A stretch of DNA of 64,000 nucleotides from Sinonovacula constricta (lineage: Eukaryota; Mollusca; Bivalvia; Cardiida; Solecurtidae). Where the stretch lies: contig CM017572.1 of the NCBI GenBank assembly GCA_007844125.1, positions 27,516,248 through 27,580,247 on the forward strand, in the 5' to 3' direction. Positions 25,601 to 32,945 of this stretch are shown in pieces (the stretch's first letter is position 1; each line of letters opens with the position of its first letter). The notes beneath the pieces are model-generated. The model did not search any database and was not told the DNA's origin. It was given only the letters and a program-made list of their open reading frames with translations. Made by a program: the position numbers and the translations under genes.

Positions 25601-28600
25601 GGCATGAAATCTTTTCCAGTGCAATTCCCAGTTGGCATCAAATTATTCCCAGTGCAATTCCCAGTTGGCATGAAATCTTTCCCAGTGCAATTCCCAGTTG
25701 GCATGAAATCTTTCCCAGTGCAATTCCCAGTTGGCATGAAATCTTTCCCAGTGCAGTTCCCAGTTGGCATGAAATCTTTCCCAATGCAATTCCCAGTTGG
25801 CATGAAATCTTTCCCAATGCAATTCCCAGTTGGTATGAAATCTTTCCCAGTGCAATTCCCAGTTGGCATGAAATCTTTCCCAGTGCAATTCCCAGTTGGC
25901 ATGAAATCTTTCCCAGTGCAGTTCCCAGTTGGCATGAAATCTATCCCAGTGCAATTCCCAGTTGGCATGAAATCTTTCCCAGTGCAATTCCCAGTTGGCA
26001 TGAAATCTTTCCCAGTGCAATTCCCAGTTGGCATGAAATCTTTCCCAGTGCAAAGACTGTAAGGCTGACCAGTGGTGCAGTAGTAATTTACCAATCTTTA
26101 AATTTATTAACTATTTGTTTTATCTAATTCTATATTGTTTGTTGCATGTTTTACATTTTATACAGTGATAAAATCATTAGTCATGTTTTAAATAGACACG
26201 TTCTGTTATTTTTATAGATTTATTTCCATTATATTCACATTTTGCCAGCTGGCAAAGAGTTGGGCTGACCAAAGGTACACCGATTCTTCCCAGTCTATAG
26301 AGTTTTAACGAGAATAGCTGAAATTATGTGTGTTAAGAACATATTTAGGTTAGTAGGACACATATACCAGTAGAAGTAGTCATGTATACGTAGAGGATCT
26401 GATATGAGTGTTCATTAGATACTGAAAATATTAAATGAGTTGGATGAAATGATACGAAACGAGGTTCTGCCATGTTTCGTATCATTTTAGACAACGAGGT
26501 AAATATTTTCAGTCTCTAATATACTCGAATATTAGATTCTATTTATCACATAACCAAAACATCAGCTTTTTTTTTTTTTTCGTTTACAAAGCATCATCTT
26601 TTTACAGTATGAACAGTCAGCCTTGACGTGTTATTCGGTTTGGGAGAATCGGCACAAAAAGTAGTTCCACTCTTTACTCGACCATTTTCCATAAAAAGGG
26701 AACAGATTCGTTTATAACATGACTAAAATGTTGTTTCTTTATTGATTAAAATGAAATTTCCAATAAAATGCTTAAAACTGCAACAACAAATTGATCACAC
26801 AATGGCATATACACCACACATACTTAATGATGTCTCACTACGATAATGATGTTACACTACAATAACTAACTAGTGAGTTACCAAAAATAACGCACAAGTT
26901 TTGCCTCACACTCAAGCAGTAGGTTATGTGATAAATGAAATTTCCCCCAATATTGGACTTAATATCCCAACCGGCTCTCTTACAAAGCAGAAGTGATGCA
27001 CCGATGATCGGAAGATATCAATTAGCGGCTTGTAAAAGCTTCTCGATGTCGATAATCAATATCATTCTCTCATAATCGATTAACAGATGAGTGCGAACGC
27101 ACCCCAAATAAAGATACAGGTTCCGTCTTTTACACTTATCTGGCTGTAAAGGGAAATCATTTTGAAAATTAAAATGGTGGCCTGCGAGATTTAGGAGCAT
27201 ATAAAAATAAAAAGTGAATAGAAACAATGAAAACTTCGTATTTTGTCCTTGAAACACCATAATTTTTGTAGAAAGTGGCAGCAAGTACACTAAAGTATTG
27301 AGTGATAATGTAAGCTACTAATCAAAAACAATTCATGAAGGTAGCACTGCGTAGATTAATAAACCGATTATTATCGATGAAATCGCACTGGAAGTAGCAA
27401 CCTAATCCAACCGATGATCGAATATGATTTGCAACCGATTTCCCAACACAACAAAGCAGCCAGCTGGTTTCTATTGTATTGTAATGTGTTATTATAAGTT
27501 GTACCTGCAGTATTGATCTCGTATCGTGTACAGGGTGAGCCATTCATGGAGAGTCTACGTAACAACAAGCCCCTGTTATACAGTCTAGGGGTGTCTGGAG
27601 GTACCATCGTACTGCTGGCCAGTGGACTGATGCCCGAGGCCACAGAGTACTTCGAGCTGGTGCCATTACCTGATGTGGTACGTACAGGCCATCATGTGCT
27701 GTTAGAGATCACTTACTTCACCGACATAACGTCACCTGGTATCCCACTCCTGTCAAGTCATTGTAGCGCCCTTTGCCGAGCGGTTGAGTCGCTGACTTGT
27801 AACTTTTCAGCCCCTCTGAACATGGATTCAAATCCTGGTTGGGGTGAGAACTTTCATGTGGGAAGGTTTTCCAAATAACCTGTGTTGTGCCGGTGGTTCT
27901 ACCCAGGCTTAAGTCTGAGGTCTTCCTTCACCAATAATTAGCTGGACGTCACTATTATGACCATAATTGCGTTAGTGATGTAACAAAATCAACACTGGTT
28001 GGAGGTTACAAAACTTCTGAGTTTGAGTCTGAGACAGTACTCTTTCATCTGATTGGCTGAATTCAAAAACAGTTTGAAATCTGACCAATCAGATGCTGGA
28101 GAATTTCCTTGGACTCAAACTCAAAAGTTTTATGACTCCAACCATTTTGTCAGACTGTCCTGTGTAGTTTGAATGTTGTATGGTACTTTATGCATGTTTT
28201 AAAGGTGTATTTGTGTTTTCATGCATTTTACTAACTGAGCTGTCTGTGATCAGCACTCAAGTGTATAAACAATTGTTAAAGTCAACCTTTTGGTTATTTT
28301 GGTTAACAACTAGTTAACGTAACTGGGTTGGTTATTTAACCAAAATGATTATCTATTGGTATAAAGCCAGTTAGCTGTTTGGTTACTTAACCGAACTGTT
28401 TAATTTTAACCAAAAGTTAAATTAACCAAAATATCCCACAATGCAACATTCTTATTGATTCCGCAAAATGAGCGACCATTTTTATTTTTCATTATAGCTT
28501 CAACTGACCACTGGGAGAATGGTTAAAGTTAACCAAAAAATTGTTAACACTGAAACTGGTTAAATTAACGAAAACATTTATACAATAGTTAACCAGTAAA

Positions 28601-29836
28601 TTAACCAAAATCTTAACGCATGGAGCTAAGGGGACAGCATTACGCCTGACTTGTCCGTGTCAGTATAATGGACCAGCCGGGTTCAGTCTTTGGGCACCTC
28701 ATAAGTGCCCCTGTGCTATAATGATAGAAATGTTGCTGCACAGTATCGGCAAAAATGCCAGCAAATTTCATCCAATCCCATCCCAAACTTTTACTCCTGG
28801 TTAAATTTTAACCACTGTTTGTACCATTGGCTGCAGAACACTAATTCAATTTTTTACAAAGATTTAGAAGTCTAAACAAGTAAACTGGGTCTAATTTTAT
28901 TACATTTCACTGACAGTGTTGACATCTAGCATTTGGCTCTTTTTCAGATAAATAAAAAAATAATGGCCATCTTTTTTTTGGCTTAGTTTCAAATCTGGTT
29001 GCATAAACTGAATGATTTGTTTATATTTATTTCATATTTAATAAAAATATAAATTATAACTAAAATGTATTTTATATTACCATGTGTTCTTTGATTAATT
29101 ATTTATTTTTTGTCAAAAATGTCAAACTTCAAAGTTTTGACATTTTTGACAAGAAAGTACTAATGACCAATTCTTGACAGGCATCACAAAGCAATGTACT
29201 TCTTTCAATAAGATCTTTGCAGTTAATATGAAATAAAAATACCTTCCTCATACATTTTATACAACCAGATTTGAAACTAAGCACAAAAATATAATGGCCG
29301 TTATTTTTTTTCCAGTTATCTGAAAAAGAGCCATTTAAAATTTCTTTTTCTGTTTATTGGGTTTATCGTCCCACCAACAGTATTTTAGTTATCTGGAGAC
29401 GGTGTCCACTTGAAGCCGTTATAGTGCTGCCTTCACTGTGTATAGCATGCCTTGAACACGTGGCATGATACCACACCCAGTCACATTATCCTGACACCGG
29501 GCCAACCAGTCGTGGAACTACCCCTATATTTGCTTGAGCGTTAGCAAGGGAGCTATACCACTACCATTTTTAACGACTTTGGTATGTTGCGGTCCGGGAT
29601 CCAACCCGGGGCCTCGCATAACTGGAGCAGACTGATGCTCTACCGATTGCGCTACCAGGTCCGGTTTTAAAATTTCACATCTTTATATACAGCACCTAAC
29701 CTCAACATCTGCTTTTCTCTGTTTCCAGTTCAGAAATACCGTGTTGACAGTAGTGTTGGCGGATATCGGCGGAGCTTTTATCGTAGATCGAATACTCAAC
29801 CTTCTGTTCGGCAATGCTAAAATGAAGCAGCGGTGA
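1530..29836 (+). CDS. ATP13A1: P5A-type ATPase, ATP13A1/Spf1 family (16 exons, 5' end outside window)
   Basis: Join of 1530-1681, 3001-3176, 4931-5041, 5802-5927, 7246-7354, 9403-9512, 10509-10601, 11078-11174, 11585-11646, 16858-16989, 18959-19076, 20233-20429, 21613-21752, 22710-22821, 27534-27677 and 29729-29836. All introns are GT-AG and phases match at every junction, giving 661 codons plus TGA. P-type ATPase motifs appear in order: KGAPE (N domain), [20 protein letters not shown], and [12 protein letters not shown] (P-domain hinge), followed by about six C-terminal membrane segments. The sequence follows the animal ATP13A1 C-terminal part closely. Family knowledge: P5A ATPases sit in the endoplasmic reticulum, were linked to manganese handling, and act as dislocases that remove mis-inserted transmembrane helices. 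The DKTG phosphorylation site and N-terminal half lie upstream of the window. The protein ends KMKQR, which fits a KxKxx ER-retrieval signal. Splice positions are by eye; a transcript would settle them. Confidence 0.95.
1967..2202 (+). mobile_element. SINE family 2
   Basis: Starts GGACACCTGTGGCTGAACGG (A box), B box GATTCAAGTCC, then GGGGTCTTCCTCCACC and a CAAAAACAAAC tail. Confidence 0.85.
2445..2980 (+). mobile_element. SINE family 2 interrupted by SINE family 1
   Basis: Family-2 head and body 2445-2658, then a complete family-1 SINE 2659-2935 (GGACCTGGTAGAGCAATCGG to CCCAATAAACAAACC), then the rest of family 2 (AACATAATTGTGTTGGTGC) to 2980. Ends 20 bases before an ATP13A1 acceptor. Confidence 0.8.
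3001..3176 (+). CDS. ATP13A1: ATP13A1 exon, N domain with KGAPE (residues 51-109)
   Basis: Acceptor CTCATCAG, donor GTCAGT. Encodes the ATP-binding core: [12 protein letters not shown] and the family-typical VKGAPETL. A family-3 SINE starts about 90 bp after the donor. Confidence 0.94.
3265..3550 (+). mobile_element. SINE family 3
   Basis: tRNA-like head CAACAGCTCAGGTGGGAGAG, B box GGGTTCAAACCC, conserved body AGTGCCCCTGTGCTAT and tail CAGTATCGGCAAAAAT. Confidence 0.85.
4070..4265 (+). mobile_element. SINE family 2, head truncated
   Basis: CTGCTTAGCCTCTCGCCGCG, B box GGGTTCGAGTCCC, body with GGGGTCTTCCTCCACC. Confidence 0.8.
4931..5041 (+). CDS. ATP13A1: ATP13A1 exon (residues 110-146)
   Basis: Acceptor TTCCCTCCAG, donor GTATGA, 37 codons, phase 0 at both ends. 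Encodes [19 protein letters not shown] then [11 protein letters not shown], the conserved GARVLALG stretch of P5 ATPases. Confidence 0.94.
5042..5262 (+). repeat. Intronic direct duplication beside a donor
   Basis: A stretch with AAGTCCATGGGAATGTAATT occurs at about 5047-5096 and again at 5211-5258, starting right after an ATP13A1 donor. Confidence 0.6.
5802..5927 (+). CDS. ATP13A1: ATP13A1 exon (residues 147-188)
   Basis: Acceptor TGTTTTAG, donor GTAAGT, 42 codons, phase 0 at both ends. Encodes [16 protein letters not shown] and [15 protein letters not shown], the start of the P domain. Confidence 0.95.
6025..6165 (+). mobile_element. SINE family 1, internally deleted fragment
   Basis: B-box half (GGTTCAATCCTGGGCC) then directly to the central CCGGTGTCA/GTGACTGG part; lacks the head and the middle. 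Confidence 0.7.
6177..6490 (+). mobile_element. SINE family 1, full length
   Basis: Head GGACCTGGTTGCACAATCGG, B box GGTACGATCCCGGGCC, centre TGACTGGGTGTGGTATCATG, tail TGATAAACCAAACAAACAAA. Confidence 0.85.
6593..6803 (+). mobile_element. SINE family 2, full head
   Basis: CATGGCCGAGTGGTTAGAGT is a Leu/Ser-type tRNA A-box half; B box GGTTTGAGTCCC; usual body. Confidence 0.85.
7246..7354 (+). CDS. ATP13A1: ATP13A1 exon with MITGDN motif (residues 189-224)
   Basis: Acceptor TGTGTGCAG, donor GTATGT. Starts [19 protein letters not shown]; the TGDN loop is a universal P-type ATPase P-domain motif. Ends in phase 1. Confidence 0.95.
7551..7910 (+). mobile_element. SINE family 3 with duplicated 3' tail
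   Basis: Full element to about 7820, then a second copy of its last part (AAGTGCCCCTGTGCTGAAAT to ATGCCGGCTAAT) to 7910. Confidence 0.85.
8171..9402 (+). repeat. Four-copy ~67-bp tandem repeat ending at an ATP13A1 acceptor
   Basis: Units share CCTCAGTATG, ATGTTTG and T-AGACCCTGAC; AGACCCTGAC-type ends lie at 8227-8236, 8298-8306 (AA instead of AG), 8361-8370 and the true exon junction 9401-9410. The last unit is split by the transposon at 8404-9376. Confidence 0.85.
8404..9376 (+). mobile_element. Non-autonomous DNA transposon, hAT-like, 973 bp
   Basis: Perfect 16-bp terminal inverted repeats: CAGGGGTGTAGAAATG at 8404-8419 and its reverse complement at 9361-9376. Target duplication AAACA flanks it (8399-8403 and 9377-9381). 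No transposase frame. CAGGG-type ends with 5-bp duplications recall the hAT5 group, from memory. Confidence 0.85.
9403..9512 (+). CDS. ATP13A1: ATP13A1 exon (residues 225-261)
   Basis: Acceptor TTTGCTAG, donor GTATGT. Encodes [12 protein letters not shown] through YDLCLTGE, matching the family's W-x-S-ID region and CLTG. The acceptor is the last copy of a tandem repeat, and a transposon ends only 26 bp upstream (see findings). Confidence 0.93.
9905..10130 (+). mobile_element. Degenerate SINE family 2
   Basis: Weak remnants: ACTTTAAACTCC head half and GTGATTCTACCCAGACATTT body. Confidence 0.5.
10138..10450 (+). mobile_element. SINE family 1, full length
   Basis: Head CTTGTAGCGCAATCGGTAGA, B box GGGTTCGATCCCGGGCC, tail AAACCCAATTAACAAACAAA. 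Confidence 0.9.
10509..10601 (+). CDS. ATP13A1: ATP13A1 exon with [10 protein letters not shown] (residues 262-292)
   Basis: Acceptor CTCGCCAG, donor GTAACT, 31 codons, phase 0. Ends with [10 protein letters not shown], nearly invariant in P-type ATPases. A family-1 SINE ends about 60 bp upstream of the acceptor. Confidence 0.95.
11078..11174 (+). CDS. ATP13A1: ATP13A1 exon with GDGTND hinge (residues 293-324)
   Basis: Acceptor TGCATTCAG, donor GTATGT. Contains [25 protein letters not shown] carries the Mg-binding aspartates of the P domain. The residue after HA is H, as I recall for yeast Spf1, where the mammalian protein has D. Confidence 0.96.
11585..11646 (+). CDS. ATP13A1: ATP13A1 short exon (residues 325-345)
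   Basis: Acceptor CTCTCCTAG, donor GTGAGC. Encodes [30 protein letters not shown] is conserved and the basic tail starts the variable cytosolic loop. The following intron holds the 27-bp satellite. Confidence 0.93.
11800..16675 (+). repeat. 27-bp intronic satellite, about 4.9 kb
   Basis: About 180 tandem units of GCATAAGTAAGC, (A/G)CATATG, A-run; many units are 26 or 28 bp through A-run length. Variant units (CAGGTG, GAAACATATGGG, CTAAGC) recur in the same order about 1.7 kb apart, so the array has higher-order duplications (for example AAGAGGTG at 13088 and 14795). Long open frames on both strands follow from the 27-bp period. Confidence 0.97.
16858..16989 (+). CDS. ATP13A1: ATP13A1 exon, variable cytosolic loop (residues 346-389)
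   Basis: Acceptor AAATGCAG, donor GTACAT, 44 codons, phase 0. Encodes a low-conservation stretch ending [18 protein letters not shown]. Placement between the neighbouring exons and matching phase support it; the sequence itself is weakly conserved in the family, so the exact acceptor is less certain (another AG lies a few bases on). Confidence 0.82.
17115..17358 (-). mobile_element. SINE family 2
   Basis: Minus-strand copy with complete head (GGGCATGGGTGCC on plus at the right end) and body; B box GGGACTCGAACCC on plus near 17285. Confidence 0.85.
17622..17945 (+). mobile_element. SINE family 1, full length
   Basis: GGACCTGGTAGCGCAATCGG head, B box GGGTTCGATCC, complete centre and A-rich tail. 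Confidence 0.9.
18576..18825 (+). mobile_element. SINE family 2
   Basis: CATATGGCTGAGCAGTTAGA head with a short internal duplication, body GGGGTCTTCCTCCACTAATA, A-rich tail. Ends about 135 bp before an ATP13A1 exon. Confidence 0.85.
18959..19076 (+). CDS. ATP13A1: ATP13A1 exon before membrane domain (residues 390-428)
   Basis: Acceptor TCTAACAG, donor GTAAGT. Encodes [19 protein letters not shown] and [26 protein letters not shown] is conserved. The last 50 bases and the donor are repeated in tandem about seven more times downstream. Confidence 0.94.
19030..19445 (+). repeat. 52-bp tandem array of an exon 3' end plus donor (8 copies)
   Basis: Copy 1 is the last ~47 bases of the ATP13A1 exon ending at 19076 plus its donor. 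Seven more copies follow, each with TTCACCTCCAAACT, CACCATCATGTGCA and, in all but one, GTAAGTAT. Confidence 0.95.
19500..19815 (+). mobile_element. SINE family 1, full length
   Basis: CACTGGACCTCGTAGCGCAA head, B box GGTTTGATCCCGGGCC, tail AAACCCAATAAACATAAA. Confidence 0.88.
19975..20250 (+). repeat. Fourfold duplication of an ATP13A1 acceptor and exon start
   Basis: AG followed by TCTGTCAnnTGAT occurs at 19981, 20070, 20139 and the genuine junction 20231. Between them TTTTTCCTGCCTCTGTTTCA repeats as an intact pyrimidine tract. Confidence 0.9.
20233..20429 (+). CDS. ATP13A1: ATP13A1 exon with membrane segments (residues 429-494)
   Basis: Acceptor TATTTCCAG, donor GTAGGC. Encodes [19 protein letters not shown], then the hydrophobic [18 protein letters not shown] and [13 protein letters not shown] helices; almost identical to the animal family. 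The acceptor region is duplicated three times upstream. Confidence 0.96.
20475..20850 (+). mobile_element. SINE family 3 followed by a family-1 tail
   Basis: Family-3 head (AACTCAATTGGTAGAGTGAC), B box GGGTTCAAACCCC and body to 20775; then 20795-20848 matches the 3' end of family 1 (CCGTCTCCAGATAACTGAAA). Confidence 0.8.
21310..21450 (+). mobile_element. SINE family 2, 5'-truncated
   Basis: Begins in the body (GGTGGGCCGGTGGTTCT), then AGGGTCTTCCTCCACTAAAA and an A-rich end. Confidence 0.7.
21613..21752 (+). CDS. ATP13A1: ATP13A1 exon with membrane segment (residues 495-540)
   Basis: Acceptor TGCTTGCAG, donor GTAAGT. Encodes [19 protein letters not shown] and the helix [18 protein letters not shown] is diagnostic of P5A ATPases. 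Leaves in phase 2. Confidence 0.95.
22160..22328 (+). mobile_element. SINE family 1, 3'-truncated
   Basis: Head CTGACCTGGTAATGCAATCT through GTAGTTCCAAGACTGGTTGG. Confidence 0.75.
22430..22560. repeat. GGTTAA-rich dispersed element fragment
   Basis: Many GTTAAC/GGTTAA motifs with inverted symmetry and ACAATTGGCC end; similar in style to 28250-28835. Confidence 0.5.
22558..22704 (-). mobile_element. MITE (TATAGTTTCCA family), truncated end at an exon acceptor
   Basis: Matches in reverse the left end of the elements at 30251 and 32001: GCTTTCCAATGGTGTATAGC, then CATCAAAGATGGCTGCCAAG and GGAAACTATCTAT at 22692-22704. The ATP13A1 acceptor TACAG follows immediately. Confidence 0.85.
22710..22821 (+). 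CDS. ATP13A1: ATP13A1 exon (residues 541-578)
   Basis: Acceptor CTATTACAG, donor GTAGGC. Encodes [17 protein letters not shown] and [19 protein letters not shown]; the N-T-TVYI and FA-NYK parts are conserved. The bases right before the acceptor belong to a MITE end (see findings). Confidence 0.94.
22976..26056 (+). repeat. 33-bp intronic satellite, about 3.1 kb
   Basis: About 93 units of CCCAGTTGGCATGAAATC, TTTCCCAGTGCAATT. A few 1-bp shifts (near 24770) swap the frames. The 11-codon period leaves frames of 828, 608 and 667 codons open on both strands; they are repeats, not genes. Confidence 0.97.
26405..26530. repeat. Imperfect inverted repeat (hairpin)
   Basis: ATACTGAAAATATT and GAAATGATACGAAAC on the left arm pair with GTTTCGTATCATTT and AATATTTTCAGT on the right; loop around 26465. 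Confidence 0.75.
26538..26945. mobile_element. Putative MITE with TTTATCACATAACC ends
   Basis: TTTATCACATAACC at about 26541-26554 and its reverse complement GGTTATGTGATAAA at about 26923-26936. No coding frame. Confidence 0.6.
26990..27450. repeat. Dispersed element fragments rich in CCGATGATCG
   Basis: CACCGATGATCGGAA near 26999 and CCAACCGATGATCGAA near 27408; the latter, to GATTTCCCAACAC, recurs inverted at 39235-39280. Function unknown. Confidence 0.5.
27534..27677 (+). CDS. ATP13A1: ATP13A1 exon (residues 579-626)
   Basis: Acceptor CGTGTACAG, donor GTACGT, 48 codons. Encodes [18 protein letters not shown], a helix and [20 protein letters not shown] is conserved. The intron before it holds the 33-bp satellite. 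Confidence 0.95.
27765..27985 (+). mobile_element. SINE family 2
   Basis: GCCCTTTGCCGAGCGGTTGA head, B box GGATTCAAATCC, body GGTCTTCCTTCACCAATAA. Confidence 0.85.
28250..28835. mobile_element. GGTTAA-rich element carrying a SINE family 3 fragment
   Basis: Dense GGTTAA/TTAACC motifs in both orientations (28275-28620 and 28790-28830). A family-3 SINE 3' part (GGAGCTAAGGGGACAGC to GCAAATTTCATCC) is inserted at about 28620-28790. Confidence 0.65.
28930..29335. mobile_element. MITE with long terminal inverted repeats
   Basis: Left arm TGGCTCTTTTTCAGATAA, ATAATGGCC and TTTCAAATCTGGTTG is repeated inverted at the right end (CAACCAGATTTGAAA, TTATCTGAAAAAGAGCCA). A second hairpin, TGTCAAAAATGTCAAA with its inverse, sits in the middle near 29113-29152. 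Confidence 0.8.
29350..29668 (-). mobile_element. SINE family 1, full length
   Basis: Tail GTTTATTGGGTTTATCGTCC at left, head CGCTACCAGGTCCGG at right. Ends 60 bp before the last ATP13A1 exon. Confidence 0.9.
29729..29836 (+). CDS. ATP13A1: ATP13A1 last coding exon and stop (residues 627-661)
   Basis: Acceptor CTGTTTCCAG. Encodes the last helix ([17 protein letters not shown]) and ends KMKQR-TGA at 29836. The Lys at -3 and -5 fit the KxKxx cytosolic ER-retrieval pattern, consistent with the family's ER location. Confidence 0.93.
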   Translation, partial: FRNTVLTVVLADIGGAFIVDRILNLLFGNAKMKQR

Positions 29837-30125
29837 TGATGGCAACGTTGACGTAGCAATTAGTTATTTAATATGATCCTACAAGCTGTGGGCAGTGAGT
29901 GCAACAAGGTCAAAAATGTGCAAAAAGCTGACTGGTTACCATAGTTACGAGCGACTGTTGTTAATGGACCCACAGTATATACTGTGAGATCGCATACTTT
30001 GTTGTTACTATGTGATATCAGAATTATTCAACTAAAATATTAATTATCACTTTTCAATTACAACTATGAAATCAATTAACTGATAAATTTTTATTATTTT
30101 TTTTTACATAAAACAGAATAAAAAT
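29837..30125 (+). other. Probable ATP13A1 3' UTR with AATAAA signal
   Basis: AT-rich non-coding sequence after the stop codon. A canonical AATAAA hexamer lies at 30117-30122, followed by A/T-rich sequence. The true cleavage site is unknown; other signals further on are possible. Confidence 0.45.
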
Positions 30126-30250
30126 ACACCTAAAAGCAGCATTTTTAACAATTTATCTAAAACATGGATAAGCTATGTATATAAGAAAAAAAACAAATCC
30201 CAAATGTATACCAGAATATAGTCTGTTTTTTGTAATAATGGAACATAGTT

Positions 30251-30760
30251 TATAGTTTCCACATCAGTGAAGATCCCTTATCTTGGCAACCATCTTTGAT
30301 GGCAACTTTAAGGGATTTTAAGATGAATTGTATAGAAGCGTAAATTTTATTTTCTTGTAATTTCTGCATTTGTGGTCCAAAAATTTAAAGCCATTGGAAA
30401 GCTCTTAAAATTCATACTTTTAGAAGACAATATTTTAAAATTGATAAATGCGAAAAGAGTTAATACACAGAAATAAAATTATTGGCTCATCCTTAAACAA
30501 AATGAACAGTGTATCCTTTTTGGTTGTATTTTTTTTTTACATTTTAAACTATCAAAATATAATTTTGATATTTAAAATACTTTTTAAAAGCTGTTAAATT
30601 TTAAAAAAAATTCAGTAAAATAGACTGAAAAATAAAAACACTGGTGAGTTTAATACAGCACATATTTTCCAATGTTGGCCTGCATTAACTTCTGCCTTCA
30701 AAGATGGCTGCCTTAAACTGTCTAATCAGTGCCTATGACATCACATGGAAACTTTCTATT
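30251..30760 (+). mobile_element. MITE (TATAGTTTCCA family), full length
   Basis: About 510 bp with imperfect inverted ends: TATAGTTTCCACATCAGTGA, AGCCATCTTTGATGG on the left; CAAAGATGGCTGCC, GACATCACATGGAAACT on the right. Confidence 0.8.
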
Positions 30761-30944
30761 TGGGAAAAAACATGAACATAGCCAATCTAAGAACAGAAAT
30801 GTGCCTAAAGAGAGAATCTGTTGTCAGTTACAGACAACTCTTACTTTTTAATTTTTTATTTAATGAGACATTAATGAGTAGTCTCCCCTGAACATTCCCT
30901 AAATGCAAGTAGGTCCTTTCATTTGCTTAACTTGTTTTTTTTTG

Positions 30945-31200
30945 CTTGTGCTGTTTGGAGTTCATGTTACCTTTGGCCTTTTTTGAGATACCCAGGTTAA
31001 CCATTGACATTTTCTTTTTAAAAAAAGCAAATCTCTATAATAAGAATATATAAGACAAAGTCCTATTGCAACATATAAGTATTTTAATTGATTTTAAGCT
31101 TATATTTATGCAAAGGTAAGAAATTTCACTATTTGTAGTTGCAACATCTATGAAAGCACAGGCGATAAAGTCCAAGAATTCCAACTTAAAGGACCTACCC
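30945..31200 (+). repeat. Dispersed repeat, copy 2
   Basis: Second copy of the element at 1-235; both end in AAGGACCTACC. No coding capacity seen. Confidence 0.7.
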
Positions 31201-31619
31201 ACATTGACTTTTGTTAGTGATCTTTAGTTCATGAATAACAAAGGCTGACAAAGGAAGCCTCAAAAGAGAGGAAGGTCATTTTTGTCTTATTTGGAAAGAT
31301 CATTATATTGTAGGATCCAACAGTACAAATCTAGAATTCACATCGGGTCAGAAAAACACCGACACCGTTTAACGGAAATGTCTGATGAAATTGTTGGCTA
31401 TGATAGATTATGGCGATGAGATCGAAAGTAAGGTTTTTATTATGTATATATTTTTGGTTATTGAGAAGAATATATATTTTACATGCTGTGAGCATTTAAA
31501 CATTTGCACTACAATATCATTTAGTCTAACACACAGTATTTGGTGATAGAAAAAGGTCCATTCCGAAGCCATATATGACTTCAAAAGATATCCAGCTTGT
31601 GCACATGACAAAAACACTA

Positions 31620-31870
31620 ATATAATAACTGTTCTAAGTTATTAATTGATTAAATATTGTTGTGTTATGAAATTCTATTTTCATTTTTTTTTTTGCTTTG
31701 ATATAACAAATGGAATTACAAGAAAATTCATATAACAATATACGACATAATACAATTTCAAACTAACAGAATAAAATCGATCAACAACAACAAAAAATGT
31801 AACAATTATATTTTACTAGTTTGCATAATTAATTAATAATTATTATTAATTAATAATTTTGTTATGTTGA
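31620..31870 (+). other. AT-rich intergenic sequence
   Basis: A/T-rich with a palindromic TTAATTAATAATTATTATTA stretch near 31828; no gene or clear repeat seen. Confidence 0.4.
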
Positions 31871-32000
31871 TCACCTGTATTAAGACATATTTGGGCTAAA
31901 ACATGTCCCAGAGGTTTCTGCAGGATGAATTGCAAGAGGTTTAACGAGTCAATAAGAAAGTTCTTAGGTAATAGATTTTAAGTTTGTGTGATCTAAATTG

Positions 32001-32620
32001 ATAGTTTCCACATCACTGAAGATCCCTTATCTTGGCAGCCATCTTTGATGGCAACTTCAGGGGATTTTCAGATGAATTGTACAGAAGGGTAAATTTTATT
32101 TTCTTGTAATTTCTTTGTGGTCCAAAACTTAAAAGCTATTCCATTGGAAAGCTCTTAAAGTTCATATTTTTACAATACAATATTTTTTTTAATTGATAAG
32201 AGCACAAAGATTTAATATACAGAAATAAATAAAATTATTGGCTTATCTTTAAACAAAATTAACTGCATATTTATTTTAGGTTGTATTTTGTTTACGTTTT
32301 AAACAATCAAAATATAGTTTTTATATTTAAAGTACTTCATAAAATCTGTTAAATTTAATATAAAACTCAGTAAAATAGATTAAAAAATAAAAACACAGTG
32401 AGTTTAATACAGCACATGTATCCAGATTTCAGCCTGCATTAGCTTCTGCCTTCAAAGATGGCTGCCTTAAACTGTCTTATCAGTGCCTATGACATCACAT
32501 GGAAACTATCTATACAGCACATATTTCCAGATTTCGGCCTGCATTAGCTTCTGCCTTCAAAGATGGCTTCCTTAAACTGTGTTATTAGTACCTATGACAT
32601 CACATGGAAACTATATATCA
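32001..32620 (+). mobile_element. MITE (TATAGTTTCCA family) with duplicated right end
   Basis: Full element to about 32514, then a second copy of its last ~100 bases (TTTCGGCCTGCATTAGCTTC to CATGGAAACTATATAT). Confidence 0.85.
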
Positions 32621-32654
32621 CGGTTTCTCATTCAGATGCATATTAATTTAATCA

Positions 32655-32945
32655 TGGAGGCAGAATAGCTCAGGTGGTAGAGCATCGACTTGCGGATTAG
32701 GAGGTCGTGGGTTCAAACCCTGGCTGGGTCAAACCAAAGACTTTAAAGTTGGTAGTAGTGGCTTCCCTCCTAATGCTCGGGGCTAAAGAGACAGTATTAC
32801 GCCTAACTCGTCGGTGTCAATATAATGGACTGACCGGGTTCAGTCCCTGGGCACCTCATAAGTGCCCCTGTGCTATAATGATAGAAATGTCGCTGCACAG
32901 CATTGGCAAAAATGTCGGCAAATCCCATCCCATCCCATGGAGGCG
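32655..32945 (+). mobile_element. SINE family 3, full length
   Basis: GCAGAATAGCTCAGGTGGTA head, B box GGGTTCAAACCC, body and CCCATCCCATCCCATGG tail. Confidence 0.9.

Noticed and set aside
22829..26127. Open frames of 828, 667, 608 and 599 codons
   Set aside because: Artefact of the 33-bp period; opposite-strand frames are equally open and the frames swap at 1-bp slips.
27371..27643. Minus-strand frame opposite an ATP13A1 exon
   Set aside because: Shadow of the conserved plus-strand exon at 27534-27677.
28250..28835. GGTTAA-rich stretch as telomere-like repeat
   Set aside because: Motifs are irregularly spaced and in both orientations, fitting an inverted-repeat element; not the TTAGGG-type tandem.
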